From Gemmatimonadetes bacterium SCN 70-22 (GTDB lineage: Bacteria > Gemmatimonadota > Gemmatimonadetes > Gemmatimonadales > Gemmatimonadaceae): a stretch of DNA of 64,000 bases. A program made the position numbers and the translations under genes. The stretch covers positions 1-64,000 of the forward strand of contig MEDZ01000023.1 of the NCBI GenBank assembly GCA_001724275.1. The letters are read 5' to 3'. A model generated the notes under the pieces. It searched no databases. It was not told the origin of the DNA and saw only the letters and a list, made by a program, of their open reading frames with translations. Positions 43,629 through 52,953 of this stretch are shown one piece after another. How positions within the stretch are numbered: the stretch's first letter is position 1; every line of letters starts with the position of its first letter.

Positions 43629-44770
43629 TGCGCGCACCATTCGTCAGGCTCGTGGCGGCCGCGGTCGCTGTCGCTACCGGCGCGTCAGCGGCCCGGGCCC
43701 AGGGAACGCTCAGCACGCAGGGATTCGGCTACCCGCTGGGTGGGCTGAGCGCACGCGCGGCGGCCACCGGGGGGGCGTTGGGGGAGTTCGATCACCTCTC
43801 GTCGCGCAACCCCGCGGCCCTCGGCGGGTGGGGGCGCTCGGGACTGTACTTCCAGTACGATCCTGAGCTGCGGAGCCTTTCGGCGGGGGCGAACGACGAG
43901 CGCACCACGATCGCACGGTTCGGGACCGTAGCCGCCGGATTCACGGTGGGGACGCGCTGGGCCATCGGCCTCTCCAGCCATTCGTTCCTCGACCGCACCT
44001 TCGCCACGTCGGTGCGTTCGGGCCAGCGCCTCGGCGACGACAGCCTCTCGTATACCGAGCGCTTCTCGTCCAAGGGGGGCATCGGGGACAAGCGGCTCGC
44101 CGTCGCGTACCAGGCGCACCGGATGCTGGCCCTCGGGGTCGGGCTGCACCTGTATTCCGGGGAGAACCGGCTCAACCTCGTCAGGCGGTTCGACGACAGC
44201 GTGCGATACGGGACGCTGGACCGCGACATCACGTTGTCCTACACCGGGAGCGGCGCCTCGGCGGGGGTCGTCTTCACTCCCGTTCCGCGTTTCGCGCTGG
44301 CGGCGTCGTTCCGGCAGGGGGGGACGCTGAAGCTGCGCGTCGTCGACACCGTCCGCACCGAGGCGAAGGTCCCCGGCCGGTTCGGCGTGGCGGCCAGGGT
44401 CGAGCCCCTGACAGGGCTCACGCTCCTCGTCGGCGCCGACCGCGACGAGTGGTCCAGGATGAATGGGCTGGGGACGGCCGCGGCGGCGGCGCGCGATACG
44501 TGGGAGTACTCGGCTGGCGCCGAATTCGCCGGGCAGCGCACGCGCAGCGCGGCGTGGACGTATCGTCTCGGCTACCGGACGCGCGACCTCCCGTTCGCCG
44601 CGGCGGGCAGCACGGTGACCGAGAAGGTCATCAGCGGGGGGGCCGCCATCCCCGTGGCCGGCCCGCGCGCCACGATGGAAGTCGCGCTCCAGCGGGCCGC
44701 GCGCGATGCCGCAGGGACCGTGCGCGAGCGCGCATGGCTCCTGAGCCTGGGGCTGTCCATTCGCCCATGA
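43628..44770 (+). CDS. Outer-membrane beta-barrel protein
   Basis: 380 residues. Signal peptide ending SAARAQG (about 20-26), then alternating hydrophobic strands with GFGYPLGGLSARAAATGGALGEFD near the N-terminus and a C-terminal strand ending in an aromatic-free RP. The early GG and N-P-A-A motifs resemble FadL/PorV-like long-chain transporter barrels. Function unknown. It is coupled to the upstream lipoprotein. Confidence 0.65.
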   Translation: MRAPFVRLVAAAVAVATGASAARAQGTLSTQGFGYPLGGLSARAAATGGALGEFDHLSSRNPAALGGWGRSGLYFQYDPELRSLSAGANDERTTIARFGTVAAGFTVGTRWAIGLSSHSFLDRTFATSVRSGQRLGDDSLSYTERFSSKGGIGDKRLAVAYQAHRMLALGVGLHLYSGENRLNLVRRFDDSVRYGTLDRDITLSYTGSGASAGVVFTPVPRFALAASFRQGGTLKLRVVDTVRTEAKVPGRFGVAARVEPLTGLTLLVGADRDEWSRMNGLGTAAAAARDTWEYSAGAEFAGQRTRSAAWTYRLGYRTRDLPFAAAGSTVTEKVISGGAAIPVAGPRATMEVALQRAARDAAGTVRERAWLLSLGLSIRP

Positions 44771-44776
44771 CGGGGG

Positions 44777-45958
44777 ATGACCACGCCGGCGTCCGAAGCC
44801 CCGCTGCTGCTCGTCGTCGACGACTCGGAGGCCAACTGCGAGCTGGTGCGTGAGCAGCTGCGCTCGTTAGGCTTCCGCTCCGTCGCGGCGTTCGACGGTC
44901 CGGCCGCCCTCGACGCCGCGTTCCTGCACCGGCCGGACCTCGTTCTGCTCGACGTCAACATGCCGGCCGGCGACCTGGGCGTGGACGACGGGGGGACCGG
45001 CTACGAGGTGTGCCGCCGCCTCAAGCGCGATCCCCGCACCGCCGCCACCCCGGTCATCTTCATCACCGCCCTCAACGACGACGACGACCGCCTGCGGGCG
45101 ATCGAGGCGGGAGGGGACGACTTCCTGGCGAAGCCGCACAACCGCCTCCTCCTGGGGGCCCGCGTCCGCTCCCTGCTCAAGCTCAAGGGGGCCACCGCCG
45201 CGCTCGAGGACTCGTACCGCCGGCTGCGCGAGCTCGAGCGCGTCCGCGACGACCTGATGAAGATGATCGTGCACGACCTCAAGACGCCCCTGACGTCGAT
45301 CCTGGCGACGCTGGAACTGCTGGGCGATGGGGACCTTGGGGCGCTGAGCGAGCGGCAGCGCGACGCGGTGGCCGACACGCAGGTCAAGGCCGAGGAACTG
45401 CTCTCCCTCATCAACGACCTCCTCGAGGTGCGGCGCATCGAGGAAACCGCGATCGCGTTGCACCTGGAGGAGATCGACGCCACGGGGCTGCTCGACGAGA
45501 TCCTGCGCGACTGGACCCTCCGCTTCCAGCAGGAGCGCACGGTCGCCGCCGCCGAGGTGGCCGCCGGGACCCCGCGCGTTCGCGGCGACCGCGGGATGCT
45601 CAAGCGGGTCTTCGGCAACCTGATCCAGAACGCGCTCGTGCACTCGGGGACCCCGATCGCGCTCACGCTCGTGGCGCGCCCCGATCCGAGCGGCGTGCGA
45701 TTCTCGGTGGTCGACACCGGGCCGGGAATCCCGCCCGAGTATCACGACGTCATCTTTCGCAAGTTCGAGCAGGTGCGCCTGGCCAACGTCCCCCGCGTCA
45801 GGACCTCGGGTCTCGGGCTCGCCTTCTGCCGCCTCGTCGTCGAGGCGCACGGGGGGCGCATCTGGGTGCAGAGCAGCGAGGGAAAGGGGAGCGCCTTCCA
45901 TTTCATCCTCCCCCCGGATCCCGCGCCGGCACCGGAGGGAGCGGCGACGGGACGATGA
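44777..45958 (+). CDS. Receiver-histidine kinase (REC-HisKA-HATPase) protein
   Basis: 393 residues, soluble. Receiver domain with D15/D16, D59 and K119, then a coiled linker and kinase with H166 (MIVHDLKTPLTS), NLIQNALVHSG, DTGPGIP and TSGLGLAFCR. It has the reverse order of classical hybrid kinases, so phosphorylation of its receiver probably controls its own kinase. ATG 44777 follows the outer-membrane gene by 6 nt and it overlaps mtaB by 4 nt. Octamer at 44875-44882. Confidence 0.9.
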   Translation: MTTPASEAPLLLVVDDSEANCELVREQLRSLGFRSVAAFDGPAALDAAFLHRPDLVLLDVNMPAGDLGVDDGGTGYEVCRRLKRDPRTAATPVIFITALNDDDDRLRAIEAGGDDFLAKPHNRLLLGARVRSLLKLKGATAALEDSYRRLRELERVRDDLMKMIVHDLKTPLTSILATLELLGDGDLGALSERQRDAVADTQVKAEELLSLINDLLEVRRIEETAIALHLEEIDATGLLDEILRDWTLRFQQERTVAAAEVAAGTPRVRGDRGMLKRVFGNLIQNALVHSGTPIALTLVARPDPSGVRFSVVDTGPGIPPEYHDVIFRKFEQVRLANVPRVRTSGLGLAFCRLVVEAHGGRIWVQSSEGKGSAFHFILPPDPAPAPEGAATGR

Positions 45959-47196
45959 AGGTCTACCTGCGCACGTTCGGCTGTCGCGCCAACCAGTACG
46001 ACTCCGAGTCCGTCCGGGCCATGATCGAGCGGGGAGGGGGCGAGATGGTGGAACGCCCGGCCGACGCCGACATCGCGATCTTCAACTCCTGCGCGGTGAC
46101 CGCCGAGGCGGAGGTGGAGCTGCGCAAGGGCATTCGCCGCGCGGCGCGTGCGCGCCCCGAGCTGCGGACGCTGGTGATGGGATGCGCCTCGGCGCGCGAC
46201 GACGGGACCCTCCGCGCGCTCCCCACGGTGACGCAGCTGGTGGCCGGGGCCGACCTGGCGGCGATTGCCGGCGCCCTGGAACTCCCGCCCGAATCGTTAG
46301 GCGTCGCCCGCCAGCAGCACGGAACGCGCGCCCTCCTCCGCATCCAGGACGGGTGTGACGAGCACTGCACCTTCTGCGCGACGACGCTGGCGCGCGGGGC
46401 CAACCGCTCGCGTCCCGCCGACGAGATCATCGCCGAGGCCGAGCGGCTGGCGGAGCGCCACCCGGAGATCGTGGTCACCGGGATCCACATCGGGACGTAC
46501 GGCGCCGATATCGACAGCACGCTCGGACACCTCCTGGTGCGCCTGGTGCGCGCCGTCCCCGCCGCACGCTTTCGCCTCACCTCGGTCGAGGCCACGGAGG
46601 TGGACGATCGCCTGCGCGAGCTCCTGGCGGAGCCGGCACACCTCGTCCCGCACCTGCACGCCCCCCTGCAGTCGGGGAGCGACCGCATCCTCCGGCGCAT
46701 GGGGCGGCACTGGTACACCGCGTCCGGCTACGCCCGGGCGGTGGAGCGACTCGCCGCGGCGCTCCCCGTCCTGGGGCTCGGTGCCGACCTGATCGCGGGC
46801 TTCCCGGGGGAGGAGGAGGCGGACCACCAGGAGACGCTCGCCCTCGTGGCGTCGCTCCCCTTCACGTACCTGCACGTCTTCCCCTTTTCCCGCCGCCCGG
46901 GAACCGCCGCCGAGCGGCTCCCCGGGCACCTGCCGAGCGAGGTGGTGCAGCGGCGCGCACGCGAGCTGCGCCAGGCCGGCGACGCCAAGGCCCGCGCCCA
47001 CCGCGCGCGCCGCCTCGGGGCGGTGGCCGACGTCGTCGTGGTGCGGGGCGACATCCGGGAAGGGCTCACCGAGGATTATCTTACCGTGGCCATGGCCGAC
47101 CCCCCGCCGCCGCGCGGGGCCCGGCTCCCGGCGCGCCTCGAGGGAGACGCCGACCGGCTGGTGGCGGTCCCCCTCGTCCCGATCACTCCGGCATGA
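45955..47196 (+). CDS. mtaB: tRNA (t6A37)-C2 methylthiotransferase MtaB
   Basis: 413 residues. N-terminal UPF0004 domain opening TFGCRANQYDSE, radical-SAM cluster CDEHCTFC, and LHAPLQSGSDRILRRMGR. The CRANQ start and spacing match MtaB, which converts t6A to ms2t6A at tRNA position 37, rather than MiaB (CQMN) or RimO. It overlaps miaB by 4 nt, giving two tRNA methylthiotransferases in a row. Octamer at 46295-46302. Confidence 0.88.
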   Translation: MKVYLRTFGCRANQYDSESVRAMIERGGGEMVERPADADIAIFNSCAVTAEAEVELRKGIRRAARARPELRTLVMGCASARDDGTLRALPTVTQLVAGADLAAIAGALELPPESLGVARQQHGTRALLRIQDGCDEHCTFCATTLARGANRSRPADEIIAEAERLAERHPEIVVTGIHIGTYGADIDSTLGHLLVRLVRAVPAARFRLTSVEATEVDDRLRELLAEPAHLVPHLHAPLQSGSDRILRRMGRHWYTASGYARAVERLAAALPVLGLGADLIAGFPGEEEADHQETLALVASLPFTYLHVFPFSRRPGTAAERLPGHLPSEVVQRRARELRQAGDAKARAHRARRLGAVADVVVVRGDIREGLTEDYLTVAMADPPPPRGARLPARLEGDADRLVAVPLVPITPA

Positions 47197-48533
47197 CCCA
47201 CGACGCCCGTTCGACGGTCTACATCGAGACCTACGGCTGCCAGATGAACGTGAGCGATTCCGAGCTGATGCTCGGCAAGCTTGCAGCTGCCGGATACGCG
47301 CCCGTCGAGTCGCCGGACGGGGCGGACGTGATCCTCCTCAACACGTGCGCCATCCGCGACCACGCGGAACAGCGGGTCATCGGGCGGCTGGGGGAGCTCA
47401 AGCGGGCCATGAAGGCGGGGACGGTGGTCGGGGTCGCGGGGTGCATGGCGCAGCGCCTGGGGCCCGAGCTCCTGTCGAAGGCCCGCCACGTGAGCCTCGT
47501 GATCGGCCCCGACGGCTACCGCGCCCTCCCCGAGCTCGTGGCGAAGGCGCGCGACGGCGAGCGGGCGGTGCAGACCGCCTTCGACATGGAGGAGCACTAC
47601 GAGGACTTCGCCCCGCGCCGATTCGACAAGGTGAAGGCGTGGATCCCCGTGCAGCGCGGGTGTGACTACCGCTGCACGTACTGCATCGTCCCGTACACGC
47701 GGGGCGCGGAGCGGAGCCGCAAGCTCGAGGACGTGGTACGCGAGGCGCGGCAGGTGGTGGAGGAGGGGATCAGCGAGGTCACGCTCCTCGGGCAGACGGT
47801 GAACTCGTACCACGACGGCAGCCACGACTTCGCCGACCTGCTGCGCGCCGTTGGCGCGGTGCCGGGCGTGCGCCGGCTCCGCTTCACCTCACCGCACCCC
47901 AGCGACTTCAGCGACGCCGTCATCGATGCCATGGCGGAGGTGGCGGCGGTGTGCGAGCACGTGCACCTGCCCATGCAGTCGGGGGCGACGAGCATGCTCA
48001 AGCGCATGCTGCGCCGCTATTCCCGCGAGGACTACCTGGCGTGCGTGGAACGCCTCCGGACCCGCGTCCCCGGGATCGGCCTGACGACCGACATCATCGT
48101 CGGTTTCCCGGGCGAGACGGAGGCCGAGTTCGCGGAGACCCTCTCGGCGGTGCGGGAGGTCGGCTTCGACGACGCCTTCACCTTCAAGTTCTCGCCGCGC
48201 GAGGGAACGCCCGCCACGCGCATGCCCGCGGAGTGGACGGTCCCCGACGAGGTGGCGTCGGAGCGCCTCGAGCGCCTCATCGAGGTGGTGCGCTCGGGTG
48301 CGCGCGAGAAGAACCTGCGCCTCCTGGGCCAGCGACGCGAGGTCCTCGTGGAGAAGCCGGCGCGTCGGGGCGAGTTGCTGCAGGCGCGGTCTCGCGACTA
48401 CAAGACGGTGCTGATTCCGGGAAACGAGTCGCTGGTCGGGCAGTACGTCACGGTGGAGCTGACCGGGACGACGGGCTCGACCTTCACCGGAGCCGTCGTC
48501 CGCGAGCGTCAGCCCCTCCCGGTCGCCGGCTGA
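47193..48533 (+). CDS. miaB: tRNA (i6A37)-C2 methylthiotransferase MiaB
   Basis: 446 residues. ETYGCQMNVSDSE, NTCAIRDHAEQR, radical-SAM CDYRCTYC and a C-terminal TRAM domain (VGQYVTVELTGTTGSTFTGAV) are diagnostic. It produces ms2i6A at tRNA position 37. It depends on two iron-sulfur clusters. It is the last gene before a repeat-rich 318-nt gap. Confidence 0.95.
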   Translation: MTHDARSTVYIETYGCQMNVSDSELMLGKLAAAGYAPVESPDGADVILLNTCAIRDHAEQRVIGRLGELKRAMKAGTVVGVAGCMAQRLGPELLSKARHVSLVIGPDGYRALPELVAKARDGERAVQTAFDMEEHYEDFAPRRFDKVKAWIPVQRGCDYRCTYCIVPYTRGAERSRKLEDVVREARQVVEEGISEVTLLGQTVNSYHDGSHDFADLLRAVGAVPGVRRLRFTSPHPSDFSDAVIDAMAEVAAVCEHVHLPMQSGATSMLKRMLRRYSREDYLACVERLRTRVPGIGLTTDIIVGFPGETEAEFAETLSAVREVGFDDAFTFKFSPREGTPATRMPAEWTVPDEVASERLERLIEVVRSGAREKNLRLLGQRREVLVEKPARRGELLQARSRDYKTVLIPGNESLVGQYVTVELTGTTGSTFTGAVVRERQPLPVAG

Positions 48534-48851
48534 ACCGGCATCGCGGCGACGGGGCGCCCAACGGAGTGTCACTGGGCGTCCCCCTCGGCGTGGCCCTGGG
48601 CGTGCCCCTGGGCGTGCCCCTGGGCGTGCCCCTGGGCGTGCCCCTGGGCGTGCCCCTGGGCGTGCCCCTGGGAACGCCGGCCGCCGTCGCCGCTCCCGAA
48701 GCCAGTGTGCCACGCCTCACGCCGCACGCGGGAGGTGCACCCTCGCGTGACCAGTGCAGGGTCCTCGATCGTCAGGGGTGAGGCGGCTTGGGGTCGGTCG
48801 CCCACTCGGTCGACGTCCTCGGTCGACGTTCTCGTCTCCACCCGCGGCCTG
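48534..48851. other. Repeat-rich gap between miaB and comFB-like gene
   Basis: No reliable gene. The first half is a 12-bp tandem array (48575-48670). Near 48805-48832 there is a second small direct repeat containing tcggtcgacgt twice. Open frames across the array read as VPLG or RGTP repeats and look like by-products of the repeat. No clear promoter for the downstream gene is seen. Confidence 0.6.
48575..48670. repeat. 12-bp tandem array (GGCGTGCCCCTG)
   Basis: Eight 12-bp units. The first two are diverged and the last six (48599-48670) are identical. Perfect identity of six units indicates recent expansion or ongoing length change. Confidence 0.95.
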
Positions 48852-49148
48852 ATGCACAACGCGCTGGAAGAAGTGGTCGGTGAAGTCTACGAGCGGCTGG
48901 CACGGGGGCGCGCGCGCTTCTGCCACTGTGCGCAATGCCGGGATGACATCATCACGCTCACGCTGAATCAAGCTCGTCCCAGGTACATCAGCAGGTCGCT
49001 GATCGGCTCAGCGGTCACGCGGGTGGCGCTGTCGCATGAGCAGGTGCGGGCCGAGTTGGCCGTGCTCATGCTCGAGGCCATCGGCACGGTGGCCGCGCGT
49101 CCGCGTCACCCCCTTCGCGCCAGCGCCACGGAGGCGACGCCGGGCTAG
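48852..49148 (+). CDS. ComFB-like late competence protein
   Basis: 98 residues from ATG 48852. MHNALEEVVGEVYERL, then FCHCAQCRDDIITLTLNQARPRY, match the ComFB domain, which binds cyclic di-nucleotides in some lineages and sits in the comF operon of Bacillus. The cysteines C-x-C-x-x-C may bind metal. It directly precedes comEC (20 nt between stop and ATG), which supports a competence link. Start choice is tentative, because no Shine-Dalgarno is seen. Confidence 0.72.
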   Translation: MHNALEEVVGEVYERLARGRARFCHCAQCRDDIITLTLNQARPRYISRSLIGSAVTRVALSHEQVRAELAVLMLEAIGTVAARPRHPLRASATEATPG

Positions 49149-49168
49149 GCCCCTTGGTCGGGAGGGCC

Positions 49169-51379
49169 ATGCCGCTCGTCGTCATGGCATTCGGGGCGTA
49201 CGCCGCCGGTCTCCTCGCGGGATTCGGCGGCGTCGTCGTCGTGGGAATGGGTGCGGCGGGCGTGGGCGGCGTGCTCGCCGCTGCATTCCGTCGCTGGAGC
49301 CACGCGGCGCTCGCGCTCGCCCTGGCGGCGGGGGCGTTGCACGGCACGCAGGCGCTGCACGGCGACCGGCGTTGCGTGCGGACGGTGCGCGCCGACGGGT
49401 TCGCGACGGTCCGGCTCGCGTCGGACCTGTCGCCCGCGACGCCGGCGTGGGGACGGGTAGAGCGCCGGGGATGCGGCGTGCGGATGCGCATCCGGTCGCG
49501 GACCACGTCGGCCGCTGCCGGGAGCACCGTCGCCGTCAGCGGGAGCTTCGCGCGGCGTGGCGCCTCGCTGGAGCTGCGACAGGGGACGGTGCGCGTGCTG
49601 CGGCCCCCCGGGCGGCTGGCCCGGTGGCGCGCGTGGACCGGCCGGCGCATCGACGCCCTCTACGGCACCGACGCCCCGCTCGCCCGCGCGCTCCTCCTCG
49701 CCGACGCCGACGACATCGACCGCGCGGTGCGCGATCGGTTCGCCGACGCCGGGATCATCCACATGCTCTCCGTGTCGGGATTGCATGTGGGAATCATCGC
49801 CGGCGCCGTGCGCGCCCTGGCCGGCGCGGCGCGCGCCGGTGCGCTCGGCGCCGATCTCGTGTCGTTAGGCGTCACGCTCGCCTTCGTCCTCTTCATCGGG
49901 GCGCCGCCACCGGCCGTTCGCTCGGCGGGGATGCTCGCCCTGGGGGTGGTGGCGCGCCTGCGCCAGCGCCCGACTGCGCCCTGGGGGATCTGGGCGGTGT
50001 CCTGCGCCGTCCCCCTCGTCGAGCCGCGCGTCGTGCTCGACCTCGGCTGGCAGTTGAGCGTGGCCGGGATGGCGGGGCTCCTGGCCAGTGGCGCCGTCAG
50101 CCGGCGCGTGACGGCGTCGCTGCGCGGGTGGCGCCGGACGGTCGTGGAGTCGATGGTCGCCACCACCGTCGCATCCGCCGCCACGGCACCGCTCGTGGCG
50201 TGGGTCTTCGGCCGCGTGAGCCTCGCCGCAGTGGTCACCAACGTCGTCGCCGCCCCGCTGTTCGGCCTCGCCCAGCCCCTCCTGTTCGCGTCGCTCGTCG
50301 CCCTCCCCGCGCGAGCGGTGGCGTCGCTCCTGGCCGAAGCGGCGCGCAGCGCGCTGGCGCTCATCGACCTCGTGGCGCGGGGCGGGGCCGCGCTCCCCCT
50401 CGCCGTGGTGCGCGCCGAGCCCGACGCCGCGACGGCGCTCCTGCTTGGCATCGCCGCCCTCGCGGGGGTGGTGGCGCTCGTCGGCCGCTGGCGCCGTCGC
50501 CCGGCGCTCGTCTCGCTCGCGGCGCTGGCGCTCGCCACGTGGTGGCCCACGCTGCGTCCGGGACCGGGGCGGCTCGAACTGCACGCCATCGACGTGGGGC
50601 AGGGCGACGCGCTCGCCCTCCGGTCTCCGCGAGGACGCTGGTTCCTCGTGGACGCGGGTGGGGGTGGGCGAGGTGGTGATGCGGCACAATCGGTCATCTG
50701 GCCGTACCTGCGGCGCCATGGCGGCGACGTCGTCCATCTCTCCCTCTCCCATCCGCACCTCGACCACATCGGCGGCGCGGCGACTCTGATCACCCGGGCG
50801 GCCCCCGACACCATCTGGGACGGGGCCTACGTGACCGGCAGTGAGGCGTATCGGGAGATGCTGCTCGCCGCCCGGCGCGAGCGGCGGCCGTGGCGCAGGG
50901 TTGCGGCTGGCGACTCGGTCGGGTTCGACGGCGTGTCGATCGTGGTGCTCGCCCCCGACTCGGCGTGGCTGGCCGGACTGACCGATCCCAACGAGGCGAG
51001 TGTCGTGCTGCGCGTGTCGTACGGGGGAGTGCGCTTCCTCCTGACCGGCGACGCGGAATCCGGCGAGGAGGAGTGGCTCCTGCGGCGGTACGGGGACGCG
51101 CTGCGCGCCGACGTGCTCAAGGTCGCGCATCACGGGAGCCGGACCAGCACGACGCCTCCATTCCTCGACGCGGTGCGGCCGCGCGTCGCGATCGTCTCCG
51201 TGGGGGCGGGAAACAGCTATGGCCACCCGTCGCTCGAGGTGTTGCAGTCGCTCGACGAGCGCGGCATCCACCTGTTGCGCACCGACGACGACGGCACCAT
51301 CGTGACCTCGACGGACGGCTCCGATGTGGAGGTCCGCGCCGATGGGCGGCGCTGGAAATACCTGCGCCCGCCCCCCTGA
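49169..51379 (+). CDS. comEC: DNA uptake channel ComEC/Rec2 with metallo-beta-lactamase domain
   Basis: 736 residues from ATG 49169 (TTG 49154 is possible). A short N-terminal region with two or three helices and an OB-like beta domain, a multi-helix Competence domain with MLSVSGLHVGIIAG, and a C-terminal metallo-beta-lactamase domain with SHPHLDHIGG and a later HHGS. ComEC is the inner-membrane channel for single-stranded DNA in natural transformation. It carries its own octamer at 49863-49870. Confidence 0.93.
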   Translation: MPLVVMAFGAYAAGLLAGFGGVVVVGMGAAGVGGVLAAAFRRWSHAALALALAAGALHGTQALHGDRRCVRTVRADGFATVRLASDLSPATPAWGRVERRGCGVRMRIRSRTTSAAAGSTVAVSGSFARRGASLELRQGTVRVLRPPGRLARWRAWTGRRIDALYGTDAPLARALLLADADDIDRAVRDRFADAGIIHMLSVSGLHVGIIAGAVRALAGAARAGALGADLVSLGVTLAFVLFIGAPPPAVRSAGMLALGVVARLRQRPTAPWGIWAVSCAVPLVEPRVVLDLGWQLSVAGMAGLLASGAVSRRVTASLRGWRRTVVESMVATTVASAATAPLVAWVFGRVSLAAVVTNVVAAPLFGLAQPLLFASLVALPARAVASLLAEAARSALALIDLVARGGAALPLAVVRAEPDAATALLLGIAALAGVVALVGRWRRRPALVSLAALALATWWPTLRPGPGRLELHAIDVGQGDALALRSPRGRWFLVDAGGGGRGGDAAQSVIWPYLRRHGGDVVHLSLSHPHLDHIGGAATLITRAAPDTIWDGAYVTGSEAYREMLLAARRERRPWRRVAAGDSVGFDGVSIVVLAPDSAWLAGLTDPNEASVVLRVSYGGVRFLLTGDAESGEEEWLLRRYGDALRADVLKVAHHGSRTSTTPPFLDAVRPRVAIVSVGAGNSYGHPSLEVLQSLDERGIHLLRTDDDGTIVTSTDGSDVEVRADGRRWKYLRPPP

Positions 51380-51423
51380 GTTCGGATGGCGATGCGACCA
51401 CCCGGGAGGACACACGAGCGCAC

Positions 51424-51819
51424 ATGCTGTTGCGGGTGATGAGATCGATGACCGGGGAGCCCGATTCGCTCCCGGCGGCCCTGTTGGAGCAGTTTCCGGA
51501 GCTCGGCGCGATGCGCGTGCGCCGCGGCGGCGTCCTTCCGCGGCTCGGGGGGTGGTGCCTGGGGCAGGCCACCGTCGCCGGGATCACGGTGGGGCGCACC
51601 GTCTGGCTCGGCCGGAACGTCGTGCCCTCGGCGGAACTACTCTTGCACGAGCTTCGCCACGTTCACCAGTTTGAGTCCGTGCGGGCGTTCGCCCTGCGCT
51701 ACGTGTGGGAATCCCTGCGGCGCGGGTATCATTCGAACCGATTCGAAGTGGAGGCCCGTCAGTTCGCCGTCGAGCGGACGCGCCCCCCGCGCGAAGTCCC
51801 CTTCACCGAGGGCGTGTAG
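51424..51819 (+). CDS. Small HExxH protein (putative metallopeptidase-like)
   Basis: 131 residues from ATG 51424. Central helix [14 protein letters not shown] contains HELRH, a zincin-type HExxH, as in DUF4157-like domains. A glycine-rich beta segment [19 protein letters not shown] precedes it. No signal peptide. It lies between comEC and fbp, 2 nt before fbp. Catalysis is not established, since DUF4157-like proteins are often small and poorly characterised. Confidence 0.6.
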   Translation: MLLRVMRSMTGEPDSLPAALLEQFPELGAMRVRRGGVLPRLGGWCLGQATVAGITVGRTVWLGRNVVPSAELLLHELRHVHQFESVRAFALRYVWESLRRGYHSNRFEVEARQFAVERTRPPREVPFTEGV

Positions 51820-51821
51820 AC

Positions 51822-52847
<1,026 letters not shown>

Positions 52848-52872
52848 CGCCGCGTCACCGGGCAGCGCGACG

Positions 52873-52904
52873 CGGGACGGGGCGGGGTTGCCCCGTCCCG
52901 TTCT
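52873..52904 (+). terminator. Rho-independent terminator after fbp
   Basis: An 11-bp perfect stem (52873-52883 with 52890-52900), 6-nt loop, then TTCT. The T-tract is short but the stem is very stable. Confidence 0.75.
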
Positions 52905-52953
52905 CCGTTCCACGGACGCTATGCCGGCGCCCGTGCCCGTGTAGCTTTCGCCC

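Noticed and set aside
48484-48859. Open frames with RGTP or QGHA repeats, both strands
   Set aside because: By-products of the 12-bp tandem array; no ribosome site or non-repetitive domain.
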